This document shows positions 54,842-63,277 of a stretch of DNA of 64,000 bases, one piece after another. Location of the stretch: assembly GCF_030345075.1 (NCBI RefSeq), contig NZ_CP128361.1, positions 3,348,001 to 3,412,000 of the forward strand. Reading direction: 5' to 3'. The translations under genes were made by a program, and so were the position numbers. The notes under the pieces are model-generated. The model saw only the letters and a program-made list of their open reading frames with translations, had not been told where the DNA came from and made no database searches. Numbering within the stretch: the first letter of the stretch is position 1; every line of letters begins with the position of its first letter. Source of the DNA: Solwaraspora sp. WMMA2065. GTDB lineage: Bacteria > Actinomycetota > Actinomycetes > Mycobacteriales > Micromonosporaceae.

Positions 54842-56527
54842 CTACCGCCCGCCGTCCGACACCGCGCCGTCCGACACCGCGCCGTCCGACACCGCGCCGT
54901 CCGACACCGCGCCGTCCGACACCGCGCCGTCCGGCAGCGGGTAGCGCAGCACCAGTGGATCGGCCGACAGATTGTGCCGGGCGAGGAACTCGCGTACCTG
55001 CGGTTCGACGGCCGGGCCGGTCAGCGCGGCGAACCGCTGGAGCATCGACGCGACCGCGCAGACCACGGCGAGCTCGACCAGTTCGTCGGCGTCGAAGTGG
55101 TTGATGGCCGGCTGCACCTGCCGCCGGGGGGTCACCAGCGGCACCTGGGCGGAGAGCCAGGCCAGCCGCAGCGCCGCGCGTTCCCGGTCGTCGAAGACGC
55201 CGCCGTCGTCGGCACGGCCGGTGGCGGCGGCCACGCAGCGGTCGATCCGGGTCACCGCGTTTGACCGGTCCGGTGCGGCGGTGAAGGCGAGGTAGCCCTC
55301 GGCGGCGGCCAGGTAGCCGTGGTCCCGGGCGACGGCCGACACCCGGGCCATCAGGTGTTTGAGGTCGGCGGGGATCCGCGAGTGCGGCCGGTCGCGCATC
55401 AGTTCGACGTACAGGTGACAGTGCCGGCGGCGCTGCGCGGCCGGCCAGGCCCGCACCCAGGCCGGGACGAAACCCAGCTCGCGTTCGGCGTAGGTCTCCG
55501 GGTCGCCGACGAGTTCGTCGTAGCCGGCCATCAGCTGCGGCAGGGTCGGCCCGCCGGACGGCAGCTCGTGGTCGAGGTTGCGCGGGTTGGTGTCGCCGAC
55601 CGCGTGCCGGCCGGCGGTCACGCCCCGGGCACTGGCCGTCGCCGCCCAGTCGCCCTCGATTTCCAGGCCGACCAGGTCGTTGAACACGTTGAGGAAGCCG
55701 AACGACGCCACCACCATGGTGAGCGCGTCCATCCTGGCCTGGGCGTCCCCGTCGCCGTGGCGGGCCTGGTCGACGGTGTCCCGGACCTTCGCCAACGCCT
55801 GTGGGGTGACGGCGTTGCGGGTGGCCCGGGCCGCCAGGTCGGTCAGGGCGGCTTCGTGCGGCCCGGTCGCGCTGTCCGGTTCCGCCGGGCCGGTCGCGCC
55901 GGGTACGGCGACGGCGTGGGTCATGCAGTAGGAGCAGCCGTGCGCGCGGGACGTCGCGTAGGCGACCTCGGACATCACCGCCCGGCCGAGCCGCTGCCCG
56001 CCGGCCTGCACGGCCGCCGCGTTCTGGCAGTAGACGAACAGCTTGTAGGCTGCCGGCCAGCGGTGCAGGTAGGCGAAGGTGTTGGGCCAGAAGCCGAAGA
56101 ACCTCCGGTACATGTGCAGGATCGGCCAGGTCTGCGGGTCGGGGTCGTGGGTGCCGTCGCTGGTGGGGATGACTGTGGACAGTGCGAGGTCGGCCGCACC
56201 GTCGGCCAGCTCGTCGTCGGTGTACGCGTCGAGGTCCAGGTCGCCGCGGTGTGGTGCGGTGGTCAGGGCGGCCAGCCGGCCGGTCGCGGCCAGCCGGTCC
56301 AGGTCGTCGGCGCTGCCGACGTGGTAGTCGCCGAGGAAGATCTGCGGGACGGTGTACGCGCCGGAGAAGTAGGCGCTGGCGTTCGCGGTGCGGGCATCGG
56401 CGGTGACGTCGTACGACTGGAAGTCGATGCCTTCGCCGGTGAGCGTCCGCTTGGCCCGGGCGCAGAAGACACAGTCGGGCTTGGTGAACGCACGCACGGT
56501 CGGTCGGGTGGGCAGGGACGGGTGCAC
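54842..56527 (-). CDS. Glutaredoxin-AhpD/carboxymuconolactone-decarboxylase-like fusion
   Basis: This 561-residue protein has an N-terminal glutaredoxin domain (about residues 8-85, active site CVFC, cis-Pro in TVPQIFLGD). A long AhpD-like helical domain follows with the redox pair HGCSYC (about 196-201). The C-terminal half repeats helical segments of the same type. The last 25 residues are five DGAVS repeats from a 15-bp tandem array. Together the domains could form a peroxide- or thiol-reducing system in one chain. A divergent TetR with two palindromes controls it. Confidence 0.8.
   Translation of the reverse strand: MHPSLPTRPTVRAFTKPDCVFCARAKRTLTGEGIDFQSYDVTADARTANASAYFSGAYTVPQIFLGDYHVGSADDLDRLAATGRLAALTTAPHRGDLDLDAYTDDELADGAADLALSTVIPTSDGTHDPDPQTWPILHMYRRFFGFWPNTFAYLHRWPAAYKLFVYCQNAAAVQAGGQRLGRAVMSEVAYATSRAHGCSYCMTHAVAVPGATGPAEPDSATGPHEAALTDLAARATRNAVTPQALAKVRDTVDQARHGDGDAQARMDALTMVVASFGFLNVFNDLVGLEIEGDWAATASARGVTAGRHAVGDTNPRNLDHELPSGGPTLPQLMAGYDELVGDPETYAERELGFVPAWVRAWPAAQRRRHCHLYVELMRDRPHSRIPADLKHLMARVSAVARDHGYLAAAEGYLAFTAAPDRSNAVTRIDRCVAAATGRADDGGVFDDRERAALRLAWLSAQVPLVTPRRQVQPAINHFDADELVELAVVCAVASMLQRFAALTGPAVEPQVREFLARHNLSADPLVLRYPLPDGAVSDGAVSDGAVSDGAVSDGAVSDGGR
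54851..54940. repeat. 15-bp tandem array at the 3' end of the glutaredoxin-fusion gene
   Basis: Five exact copies of a 15-bp unit (GCCGTCCGACACCGC) run from 54851 to 54925, with one degenerate copy to 54940. They encode DGAVS repeats on the minus strand and keep frame, so copy number changes only lengthen the tail. Confidence 0.9.
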
Positions 56528-56582
56528 GATAGAGCCTCCTTTGGCTGCGGTTACCGGGCCCCGGGCGCTTCATTGAGCATAC

Positions 56583-56609
56583 ACTCATTGAGTTCTTACT
56601 CAACGAGTT
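56583..56609. promoter_or_regulatory. TetR operator candidates (two palindromes)
   Basis: Two 11-bp palindromic half-sites, ACTCA-T-TGAGT (56583-56593) and ACTC-AAC-GAGT (56598-56608), are spaced by 4 bp. Together they also form TTGAGT-TCTT-ACTCAA. They lie between the divergent TetR and glutaredoxin-fusion genes, next to the TetR ribosome-binding site. Confidence 0.65.
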
Positions 56610-56630
56610 TGGTCGAGGATGTGGAGGACC

Positions 56631-57290
56631 ATGGCAACCAGTCGGCAACAGGCCGCCGAGCAACGGCGACGGCAGCTGCGTGAGGTCGCGGTACGCGTCT
56701 TCGCCCGGCAGGGCTTCGCGGCCACCACCACCAAGCAGCTCGCCAAGGAAGCCGGCGTCGCCGAGGGACTGCTGTTCCACTACTTCCCCACCAAACTCGA
56801 CCTGCTCAAGGACGTGGTCTCCGAGTACGGCGGCTACCGGCTCGCGATCGGCGACGTCCTCGACCCGCTCGACCCGGACGACCCCCGGTTCGCGCTGGCC
56901 GCCTACTGCCGGGCGCTCCTCGCCCACCTGCGCGAACACGCCGACCTGATCGCCGTACTGGCCGGGGAGAGCCAACTCGACAGCGACCTGTCGAATGTGT
57001 TCTGGGACGTGGTCGGCGACATGCGGGCCGGTCTGGCCGGGTGGCTCGACCGGGCGGTGCGGGCCGGTTCGGTACGCCCTGATGCCTCGACCACCGTCGC
57101 GGCGCACCTGGTCACCTCGACGCTGTCGCTGTTCTTCCTGGAACACCGGCGACTGCCGGAGCGGCAGTGGCGTACCCGGGCAGCGGAGCACGTCGCCGCC
57201 GTGGTGGACAACACGCTCGCCGGCATCGGCGCGGCACCGGCATCCGGCACCGCCGCCCGGGTGGACCGGCCACCTGCCCCACCGAGTTGA
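56631..57290 (+). CDS. TetR-family transcriptional repressor
   Basis: This 219-residue protein has the N-terminal TetR helix-turn-helix (AVRVFARQGFAATTTKQLAKEAGVAEGLLFHYFPTKLDLL within residues 18-58). The C-terminal ligand domain is all-helical and ends in a Pro/Ala tail. The ATG has GGAGG 3-4 nt upstream. It probably represses itself and the divergent glutaredoxin-fusion gene through the palindromes at 56583-56609. Its ligand is unknown. Confidence 0.9.
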   Translation: MATSRQQAAEQRRRQLREVAVRVFARQGFAATTTKQLAKEAGVAEGLLFHYFPTKLDLLKDVVSEYGGYRLAIGDVLDPLDPDDPRFALAAYCRALLAHLREHADLIAVLAGESQLDSDLSNVFWDVVGDMRAGLAGWLDRAVRAGSVRPDASTTVAAHLVTSTLSLFFLEHRRLPERQWRTRAAEHVAAVVDNTLAGIGAAPASGTAARVDRPPAPPS

Positions 57291-57363
57291 TCTTCCGTTG
57301 GTCGCAGACCGTCGTTCAGCCAGCTGACGCCCGGCGCTCACCACCGGGCGCGACGTTGCTCGG

Positions 57364-58713
57364 GTGACTGACGATCCCTGCGTACTCACCAGCCGCGACG
57401 CCCCGAGGGCCTCGGACCAGGGTCTGGCCTGGGCGCAGGGCGTCGTCGACGGACACCGTACGCTGCCGGTGATCCTCACCACCCACGACCTGGCCTGGGC
57501 CGACGACGCCGGTGCGGCCAAGCTGTCCGGCCACGGGCAGCGGCTGTGGGACCGGTTGATTCGGGACAACGACCAGATCTTCCTCACCCTCAACGGCCAC
57601 TACTGGCCGCCCGGGCGGACCACGCTCACCAACGCGGCCGGCCACGACGTACACGTGCACATCGTCAACTACCAGGACCGGTACTACGGCGGGGCCGGCA
57701 TGATCCGGCTCTACCATTTCGATCTGGTCCGCAACGTCATCGACGTGGAGACCTTCGCGCCCTGGTTCCTCACCCGGGATCCGGCCAAGCGGACGCCGCT
57801 GCAGGCCGAGACGGTCGAGCTGACCGGCCCGGTCGACCGGTTCAGCGTCGAGGTCGACTTCGCGGCCCGGTTCGACGGGTTCGCGCCGGTGCCGCCGGCC
57901 GCGCCCCGGCCGCCGGTCGCGGTGCTGCGGCACACCACCGTCGGCTACTGGCGGTTCGACTCGGCCGGCTTCGGTGCCGGCACCGGTAGCCCGGTCACCG
58001 GCAACCCGGTGCTCGACGGCACCGTGGTCCGCGACCTCAGCGGCAACGGCAACGACCTGACCGTGGGCCGGATCGGCGCCGGCACCGCCGAGACGTTGAC
58101 CTTCTCCGACGAACACCACAGTGGCCAACCGGCGCACGCCAGCCTGCGCTTCGACGGCGGCAAGGGACCGGACCGGGGTGCCATCCTGCGAGCCGGCCCG
58201 GACGCGCCGATCAACGGTATGAAGTTCCGTGACGGCTACACCATCGAGGCGTTCGTGAAGCTGCCCGACCCGTACCCGGGCGACCACGCCTGGATGGGAA
58301 TCCTGAGCTGGGAGGGGCGCAGCGGCGACGCCGGCAAGACCACCGGCTGGTCCCCGCTGGAGTGCACCTGCAGCCTGAACATCTCCCCCGAGCGCTTCCT
58401 GCAGTACGTTGTCTACGCCGACGTGCAGGACGCCGACCCGACGTCGTGGAGCCACGCCCTGCCGCCCGGCCGGTGGATGCACCTCGCCGTGGTCAACGAC
58501 TCCGAGCAGACCGTCGTCTACGTCGATGGGTCGACGATCGCCCGCAACCCCACCCAGCCCTCGACCGGCATCGCCACCCTCGGCCTGCCGTTCGTGATCG
58601 GCGCGACCTCGTTCGACCTGCAGTACGGGCAGGGCTTCTACGGCTGGATCGGTGACGTGCGGATCACCGCGAAGGCGCTGCGCCCGCACCAGTTCCTGCA
58701 CCCGTACAGCTGA
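57364..58713 (+). pseudogene. Metallophosphoesterase-LamG protein lacking its N-terminus
   Basis: The 449 residues begin in the last third of a calcineurin-like phosphoesterase domain (LAWAQGVVDGH, VILTTHDLAWADDAG, FLTLNGHYWPPGRT). A LamG-like concanavalin domain (about residues 195-445) follows. The usual signal peptide and the first metal-binding motifs (D-x-H, GD-x-x-D, GNH) are absent: the codons before about 57390 show no homology and run straight into the TetR gene end. It is probably a 5'-deleted relic, although a GTG at 57364 allows a shortened product. Confidence 0.7.
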
Positions 58714-58715
58714 CC

Positions 58716-58735
58716 GTCAGCCGCCGGCGGCTGAC
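58716..58735. terminator. Palindromic terminator between convergent genes
   Basis: GTCAGCCGCC and GGCGGCTGAC form a perfect 20-bp palindrome between the LamG gene stop and the convergent TetR stop. It can fold as a hairpin on either strand. Confidence 0.65.
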
Positions 58736-58741
58736 GAAGGT

Positions 58742-59362
58742 TCAGCCGCCGGCGGTCGGGTCCGGTTCACCGGTCGGCGGTCGCTGTGCGGGCGCTGCCG
58801 AGAGGGCGCTGCCGATGAGAACCTCGGCGGCGGCGCGCGCGTGAGCGGCGGCGGCGTTGTCGCCGGCGATCGCGGTGGTGGTCTGTACTCCCTCGGCGAG
58901 AATCGCGAGTTGGGCAGCAAGGGTCGCGGATCCGCCGGCTTCGGCTACCAGTGTCGCCACCCGCTGCTGAAACTCCGCCTTCTGCCCCCGGACGAACTCG
59001 GCGACGCCTGGCGTGGTCCCGCCCAGCTCACCGAAGGTGTTGATGAACAGGCAGCCACGGAAGTCGTCGGCCGTGGCCCACTGGGCGAGCCCGTCGTAGA
59101 TGGCGAGCAGCTTGTCGCGTGGTGTGCCGCCGCTGGCCACGGCGGCGTCCACGAGGTCGTTCCACATCCGCTGCCGGCGGGTCAGCACCTGCTCGACCAC
59201 GGCTTCCTTCGACCCGAAGACCTGGTAGAGCCGCTTGAGCGGGACTCCTGCCTCGGCGCGCAGTGCGTCCATGCCGACGGCCTGCACGCCCCGGGCGTAG
59301 AAGAGCTGGTCGGCGGCGTCGAGCACCTTGTGCCGCACCTCGTCGTCGGTCAACGCCGGCAT
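58742..59362 (-). CDS. TetR-family repressor beside alpha/beta hydrolase
   Basis: This 206-residue protein has the N-terminal helix-turn-helix LFYARGVQAVGMDALRAEAGVPLKRLYQVFGSKEAVV (residues about 22-58). Its C-terminal domain resembles TetR_C_6/YsiA-like members (CLFINTFGELG). The ATG at 59362 follows GGAGAAG. It is divergent from the hydrolase gene, and two GAGAACG-type operators lie between them. It probably responds to the hydrolase substrate or an oxidant. Confidence 0.9.
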   Translation of the reverse strand: MPALTDDEVRHKVLDAADQLFYARGVQAVGMDALRAEAGVPLKRLYQVFGSKEAVVEQVLTRRQRMWNDLVDAAVASGGTPRDKLLAIYDGLAQWATADDFRGCLFINTFGELGGTTPGVAEFVRGQKAEFQQRVATLVAEAGGSATLAAQLAILAEGVQTTTAIAGDNAAAAHARAAAEVLIGSALSAAPAQRPPTGEPDPTAGG

Positions 59363-59452
59363 GTCTTCTCCTTCAGGTCGAGCCGCCACCCGGTTGGCCG
59401 TTGTCGCCGGTGACGAGGGTCACCGGCGAATCGTCGATTGCCGACTGGCGGA

Positions 59453-60361
<909 letters not shown>

Positions 60362-60432
60362 ACCGGGCGCGCCAGGGCGGCGGACCGGGTGCGGGCAGGT
60401 CCGGGTACGGGCAGGTCCGGGTGGGCCTGCCC

Positions 60433-60807
60433 TCACCCGGCGTACGGGGTCGCGTCGGTCAACGCCACCACCCCCGGCAGCCGGGTGTCCTGCCGCTGGA
60501 ACTGCACCACCACCGGCTCCGACGAGGTCAGTACGCAGCCGAACGGTCGGCCCAGCCGGATCGGCTCCGGGTCGACGAGGTCGTTGAGCCGGGCGTGCCG
60601 GATCCGGCGCGCCCACACCATCCAGCGGTACGGCCCCGCCGGCTCCTGATCGTCGTAGTACACGGTCAGCTCGACCTCGGCGTCGACGTCACCGGCGTTG
60701 AGCAGGCAGAGCTGGTCGAAGCTGGTGAACTCCGGCTCGTCGCCGTTGCTGACCGGCGGGATCCGCCCCCCGGCCACCACCCAGATGCGGGCACCGATGC
60801 CAGCCAT
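60433..60807 (-). CDS. Sensory-rhodopsin-transducer-like (ASRT) protein
   Basis: This 124-residue protein matches the Anabaena sensory rhodopsin transducer family by remembered pattern: RIWVVAGGRIPP, LCLLNAGDVDAEVELTVYY, GPYRWMVWARRIRHARLNDL and VVVQFQRQDTR. ASRT is a soluble all-beta tetramer that binds a microbial rhodopsin and possibly DNA or sugars. No rhodopsin gene is present in the window. The ATG at 60807 follows GGAGG. The real ligand of such orphan homologues is unknown. Confidence 0.8.
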   Translation of the reverse strand: MAGIGARIWVVAGGRIPPVSNGDEPEFTSFDQLCLLNAGDVDAEVELTVYYDDQEPAGPYRWMVWARRIRHARLNDLVDPEPIRLGRPFGCVLTSSEPVVVQFQRQDTRLPGVVALTDATPYAG

Positions 60808-60931
60808 CACGCCTCCTTGCCGGCCGCTGCCGCCACGATCGCGGCCTACCGGCACCTGCCGGCTACCCGGCGACCGGCTCGGCTAACCCCGGCCACGATC
60901 GCACGGGGCAGAGCGGGGGCGGCTGCGTACG

Positions 60932-61207
60932 CTAGCCGGCCGCGGCGTCGCCCTCCGGGCGCTTCTTCCGGGCGTACTTGGCACGGAACTTCTCCACTCG
61001 ACCGGCACTGTCCAGCAGTCGCTGCCGACCCGTCCAGAACGGGTGGCTGGCCGCGGAGATCTCCACGTCGACCACCGGGTACGTCTGGCCGTCGGTCCAC
61101 TCGATCGTCTTCTGGCTGGTCGCAGTCGATCGGGTCAAGAACGCGAAATCCGCGCTCCGGTCCCGGAAAACCACATAATCGTATTTAGGGTGGATATCAG
61201 GCTTCAT
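60932..61207 (-). CDS. rpmE2: Ribosomal protein bL31 type B, zinc-free (C-) paralogue
   Basis: This 91-residue L31 begins [16 protein letters not shown] and ends [10 protein letters not shown]. It lacks the CxC and CxxC zinc pairs of the L31 at 5732-5956 and has the type-B insertion ([17 protein letters not shown]). C- paralogues are made in zinc starvation and displace the zinc-holding form from ribosomes. A Zur-box-like palindrome lies 27 bp upstream of the ATG. Confidence 0.93.
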   Translation of the reverse strand: MKPDIHPKYDYVVFRDRSADFAFLTRSTATSQKTIEWTDGQTYPVVDVEISAASHPFWTGRQRLLDSAGRVEKFRAKYARKKRPEGDAAAG

Positions 61208-61233
61208 CCGTGCGAACCAGCCTTCCTGACGCT

Positions 61234-61256
61234 TGACAGTAATGATTGTCATTCTA
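61234..61256. promoter_or_regulatory. Zur-box-like palindrome
   Basis: The core AATGA-TTG-TCATT (61241-61253) is a perfect inverted repeat inside a longer TGACAGTAATGATTGTC stretch. It fits the AATGAT-centred Zur sites known from Streptomyces and Mycobacterium. It lies 27 bp from the zinc-free L31 gene and about 100 bp from the divergent His-rich gene, so it may repress both when zinc is plentiful. Confidence 0.75.
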
Positions 61257-61355
61257 GCAAGGCCTGTCACACCCCCGGACCCGGATACACCCTGCACGTA
61301 GAGCCCGGATAACGTATGCTCGCATCGCAATGTAAATATATATTAGGGAGCATCC

Positions 61356-61649
61356 ATGTCTCACCCGGTGCACACCGAACACCCGCACAGCCACTCTGCG
61401 ACCTGCGGGCACGCTGCGGTGACCCACGACGGGCACACGGACTACCTGCACGACGGGCATGTCCACCACGAGCACGCCGGGCACTGGGACGAGTGCGGCA
61501 CGGACCAGCACGTGACAGCCGAGTCACATGCTGACCACACGCATGGTCCCGACTGTGGCCACGAGATGGTGCCCCACGGCGACCACCAGGACTTCGTCCA
61601 CGCCGGGCACCGACACGCCGCGCACGGCGACCACTACGACGAGCACTGA
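61356..61649 (+). CDS. His-rich small protein, probable zinc-binding, with internal duplication
   Basis: This 97-residue protein contains 27 histidines and 3 cysteines. Two repeats of about 32 residues (about 17-48 and 66-97) share the pattern C-G-H, then alternating H-x-x-H, D-G-H/H-A-G-H and a D-E end. There is no signal peptide, so it is a cytoplasmic metal sponge or chaperone by inference. The ATG follows TAGGGAG. It is divergent from the zinc-free L31 across the Zur-like box and overlaps the stop of the anchored surface protein gene by 16 nt. Confidence 0.85.
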   Translation: MSHPVHTEHPHSHSATCGHAAVTHDGHTDYLHDGHVHHEHAGHWDECGTDQHVTAESHADHTHGPDCGHEMVPHGDHQDFVHAGHRHAAHGDHYDEH

Positions 61650-63277
61650 GCGGGGCGTCGCCGACGCGTCGCGAACAACACCAGCGCGCCAGCGATCACC
61701 AGGATGGCTCCGGTGGCCGGCAGGTGCCACGACGATCCGGTCCGCGGCAGTCTCCCGTCACCGGAGCCACCACCCGGGTTGTCGTCGCCTCCGGGCCCGA
61801 AGCCCGTGTCCGGGTCCGTCGCGTCACCGATCGCCACGGTGAGCGAGCGGGAGTCGGTGAGAGTCGACCCCGACGACGTGGTGGCCGACATCTCGAAGGC
61901 CAGCCGGTAGATGCCCGGCTCGCTGAACGCCCAGTTGCCGTGGGCGTGGGTGTTGATCGGGATGTCGAGCCGCTGCGGCAGCCGGGCCGACGAATCGAAC
62001 AGCACCTCGGATTCACCGAACGACCCGGTCAGGAACAGCGCGAACCGGCCGGGGCCGTCGACACCGGTGAAGGTCCAGACGACCGGGCCACGAACCCCGG
62101 CCACCACCGACGGATGCTGCGTGTTCCAGCCCGGCCAGACGATCCCGGCGCGCTGCCCCTGCGGCAACAGCCACACCTCGTCACCCGGCGCGCCCAGGAA
62201 GTCGGCGTTGTCCGGCACGGTGATCTTCGCATTGTCCTTGACGTGCAGCACCACGTCGGACAGGTCGCGCCACACCGGGGGCGAGACGGTGTCGTCCTTG
62301 AGGCGGATCGTCCAGTCCGCACCGGTGAGCTCCGGGCCCATGTCGACGTGACCGTCGTCGATCACCACCCGTGACCCGTCCTGTTGAGCCGCTGCGGCGA
62401 GCTGCGACGCGGTGCTGGTCGCCGTCGGTGCGGCAGCCGCCGCCAGCGCCCGCGCGGGGGTGCCGTCCGACGGCGAATCGGCACCGAGCGGTACACCGTC
62501 GCCCGGGGCGGCACCGGACGCCCTCGCCAGGTCCGCCGCCGGAGCGGGAGCCGGGGCCGGCACCGGCCGGGTGTCTGCGGGGTCGGGCGGCGCCTCGTCG
62601 AGCCGCGGCACCAGCACCCGGTAGTCGGCGTCGGCCGTCACCTCGGCGCCGTTGGCCAGCGTCGCGGCCGCCGACAGCGTCAGCCGGTACTCGCCCGCGG
62701 CGTCGAAAAGCCAGACCAGACCGCCGGTCCTGGTCGCTGCCGGCAGCCGGGCGGTACGCGGCATCGCGTCGAGGGTGCCGAACAACGGCGTCGGCTGGCC
62801 GAGCCCACCGAGGGTATAGGCGACGAATCCACCCGGGCCGTCGACCTGACGCAGCGACAGCTCGATGGTGTCGCCGCGTACCGCCCCGCGAGGCACTGCC
62901 CGGGTGTCCAGATACGGAAACTCGACGTCGCTACCGGTCAGTGCCCACATCGGCCGACCGGCCGGGCCGAGGAACCGGAACGCCGGATGGTCAGGTGTCC
63001 GCACCGCCACGCCGCCTGCCGGTCCGAAGACCGCCGTCGCCGGCTTCCGGTCGGGCCCGGACACCTCGCGAGTGACCAACGACAACGTTGCGCCATCGAG
63101 GGTGACCGCTACCAGGTCGGCACCTGCCGAATTCACTACTGCCGGCGGATCGGTCGCGGGTGCGGCGGTCACCGGCGCCGGCGCGGTCAGGGCCGCAGCC
63201 AGTGCACCGATCGCCAGCACCGCGGCGCACCGGCGACGCGTCGCCGCACCGGTGGGGCGGTGAATCGTCGTCATCAT
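61634..63277 (-). CDS. Surface-anchored choice-of-anchor-M repeat protein (ABC transporter-associated)
   Basis: This 547-residue protein has a signal peptide (basic start, cut near VTA-A at about residue 38). Two similar domains (about 45-225 and 305-480) carry the VDGPGGFVAYTLG and VDGPGRFALFLTG segments and a HAHGNWAFSEPGIYRLAF motif, as in the TIGR03769/TIGR03773 actinobacterial surface-anchored proteins. The C-terminus has sortase-like LPRTG and LPATG motifs, a hydrophobic helix and RRRR. These proteins accompany zinc/manganese ABC transporters. The start overlaps the upstream gene (ATGA). Confidence 0.88.
   Translation of the reverse strand: MMTTIHRPTGAATRRRCAAVLAIGALAAALTAPAPVTAAPATDPPAVVNSAGADLVAVTLDGATLSLVTREVSGPDRKPATAVFGPAGGVAVRTPDHPAFRFLGPAGRPMWALTGSDVEFPYLDTRAVPRGAVRGDTIELSLRQVDGPGGFVAYTLGGLGQPTPLFGTLDAMPRTARLPAATRTGGLVWLFDAAGEYRLTLSAAATLANGAEVTADADYRVLVPRLDEAPPDPADTRPVPAPAPAPAADLARASGAAPGDGVPLGADSPSDGTPARALAAAAAPTATSTASQLAAAAQQDGSRVVIDDGHVDMGPELTGADWTIRLKDDTVSPPVWRDLSDVVLHVKDNAKITVPDNADFLGAPGDEVWLLPQGQRAGIVWPGWNTQHPSVVAGVRGPVVWTFTGVDGPGRFALFLTGSFGESEVLFDSSARLPQRLDIPINTHAHGNWAFSEPGIYRLAFEMSATTSSGSTLTDSRSLTVAIGDATDPDTGFGPGGDDNPGGGSGDGRLPRTGSSWHLPATGAILVIAGALVLFATRRRRPAQCSS

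Noticed and set aside
54851-54940. Possible CRISPR-like array
   Set aside because: The 15-bp units are directly adjacent with no spacers and encode DGAVS repeats in frame, so this is a coding tandem repeat.
55319-56683. 454-codon plus-strand frame opposite the glutaredoxin fusion
   Set aside because: It has Val/Gly/Arg-rich antisense composition, no domain, and the minus-strand gene has clear CxxC motifs.
53835-57593. A 1252-codon open frame on the minus strand
   Set aside because: It runs antisense through three well-supported plus-strand genes and shadows the glutaredoxin-fusion gene in another frame. It arises from the high G+C content.
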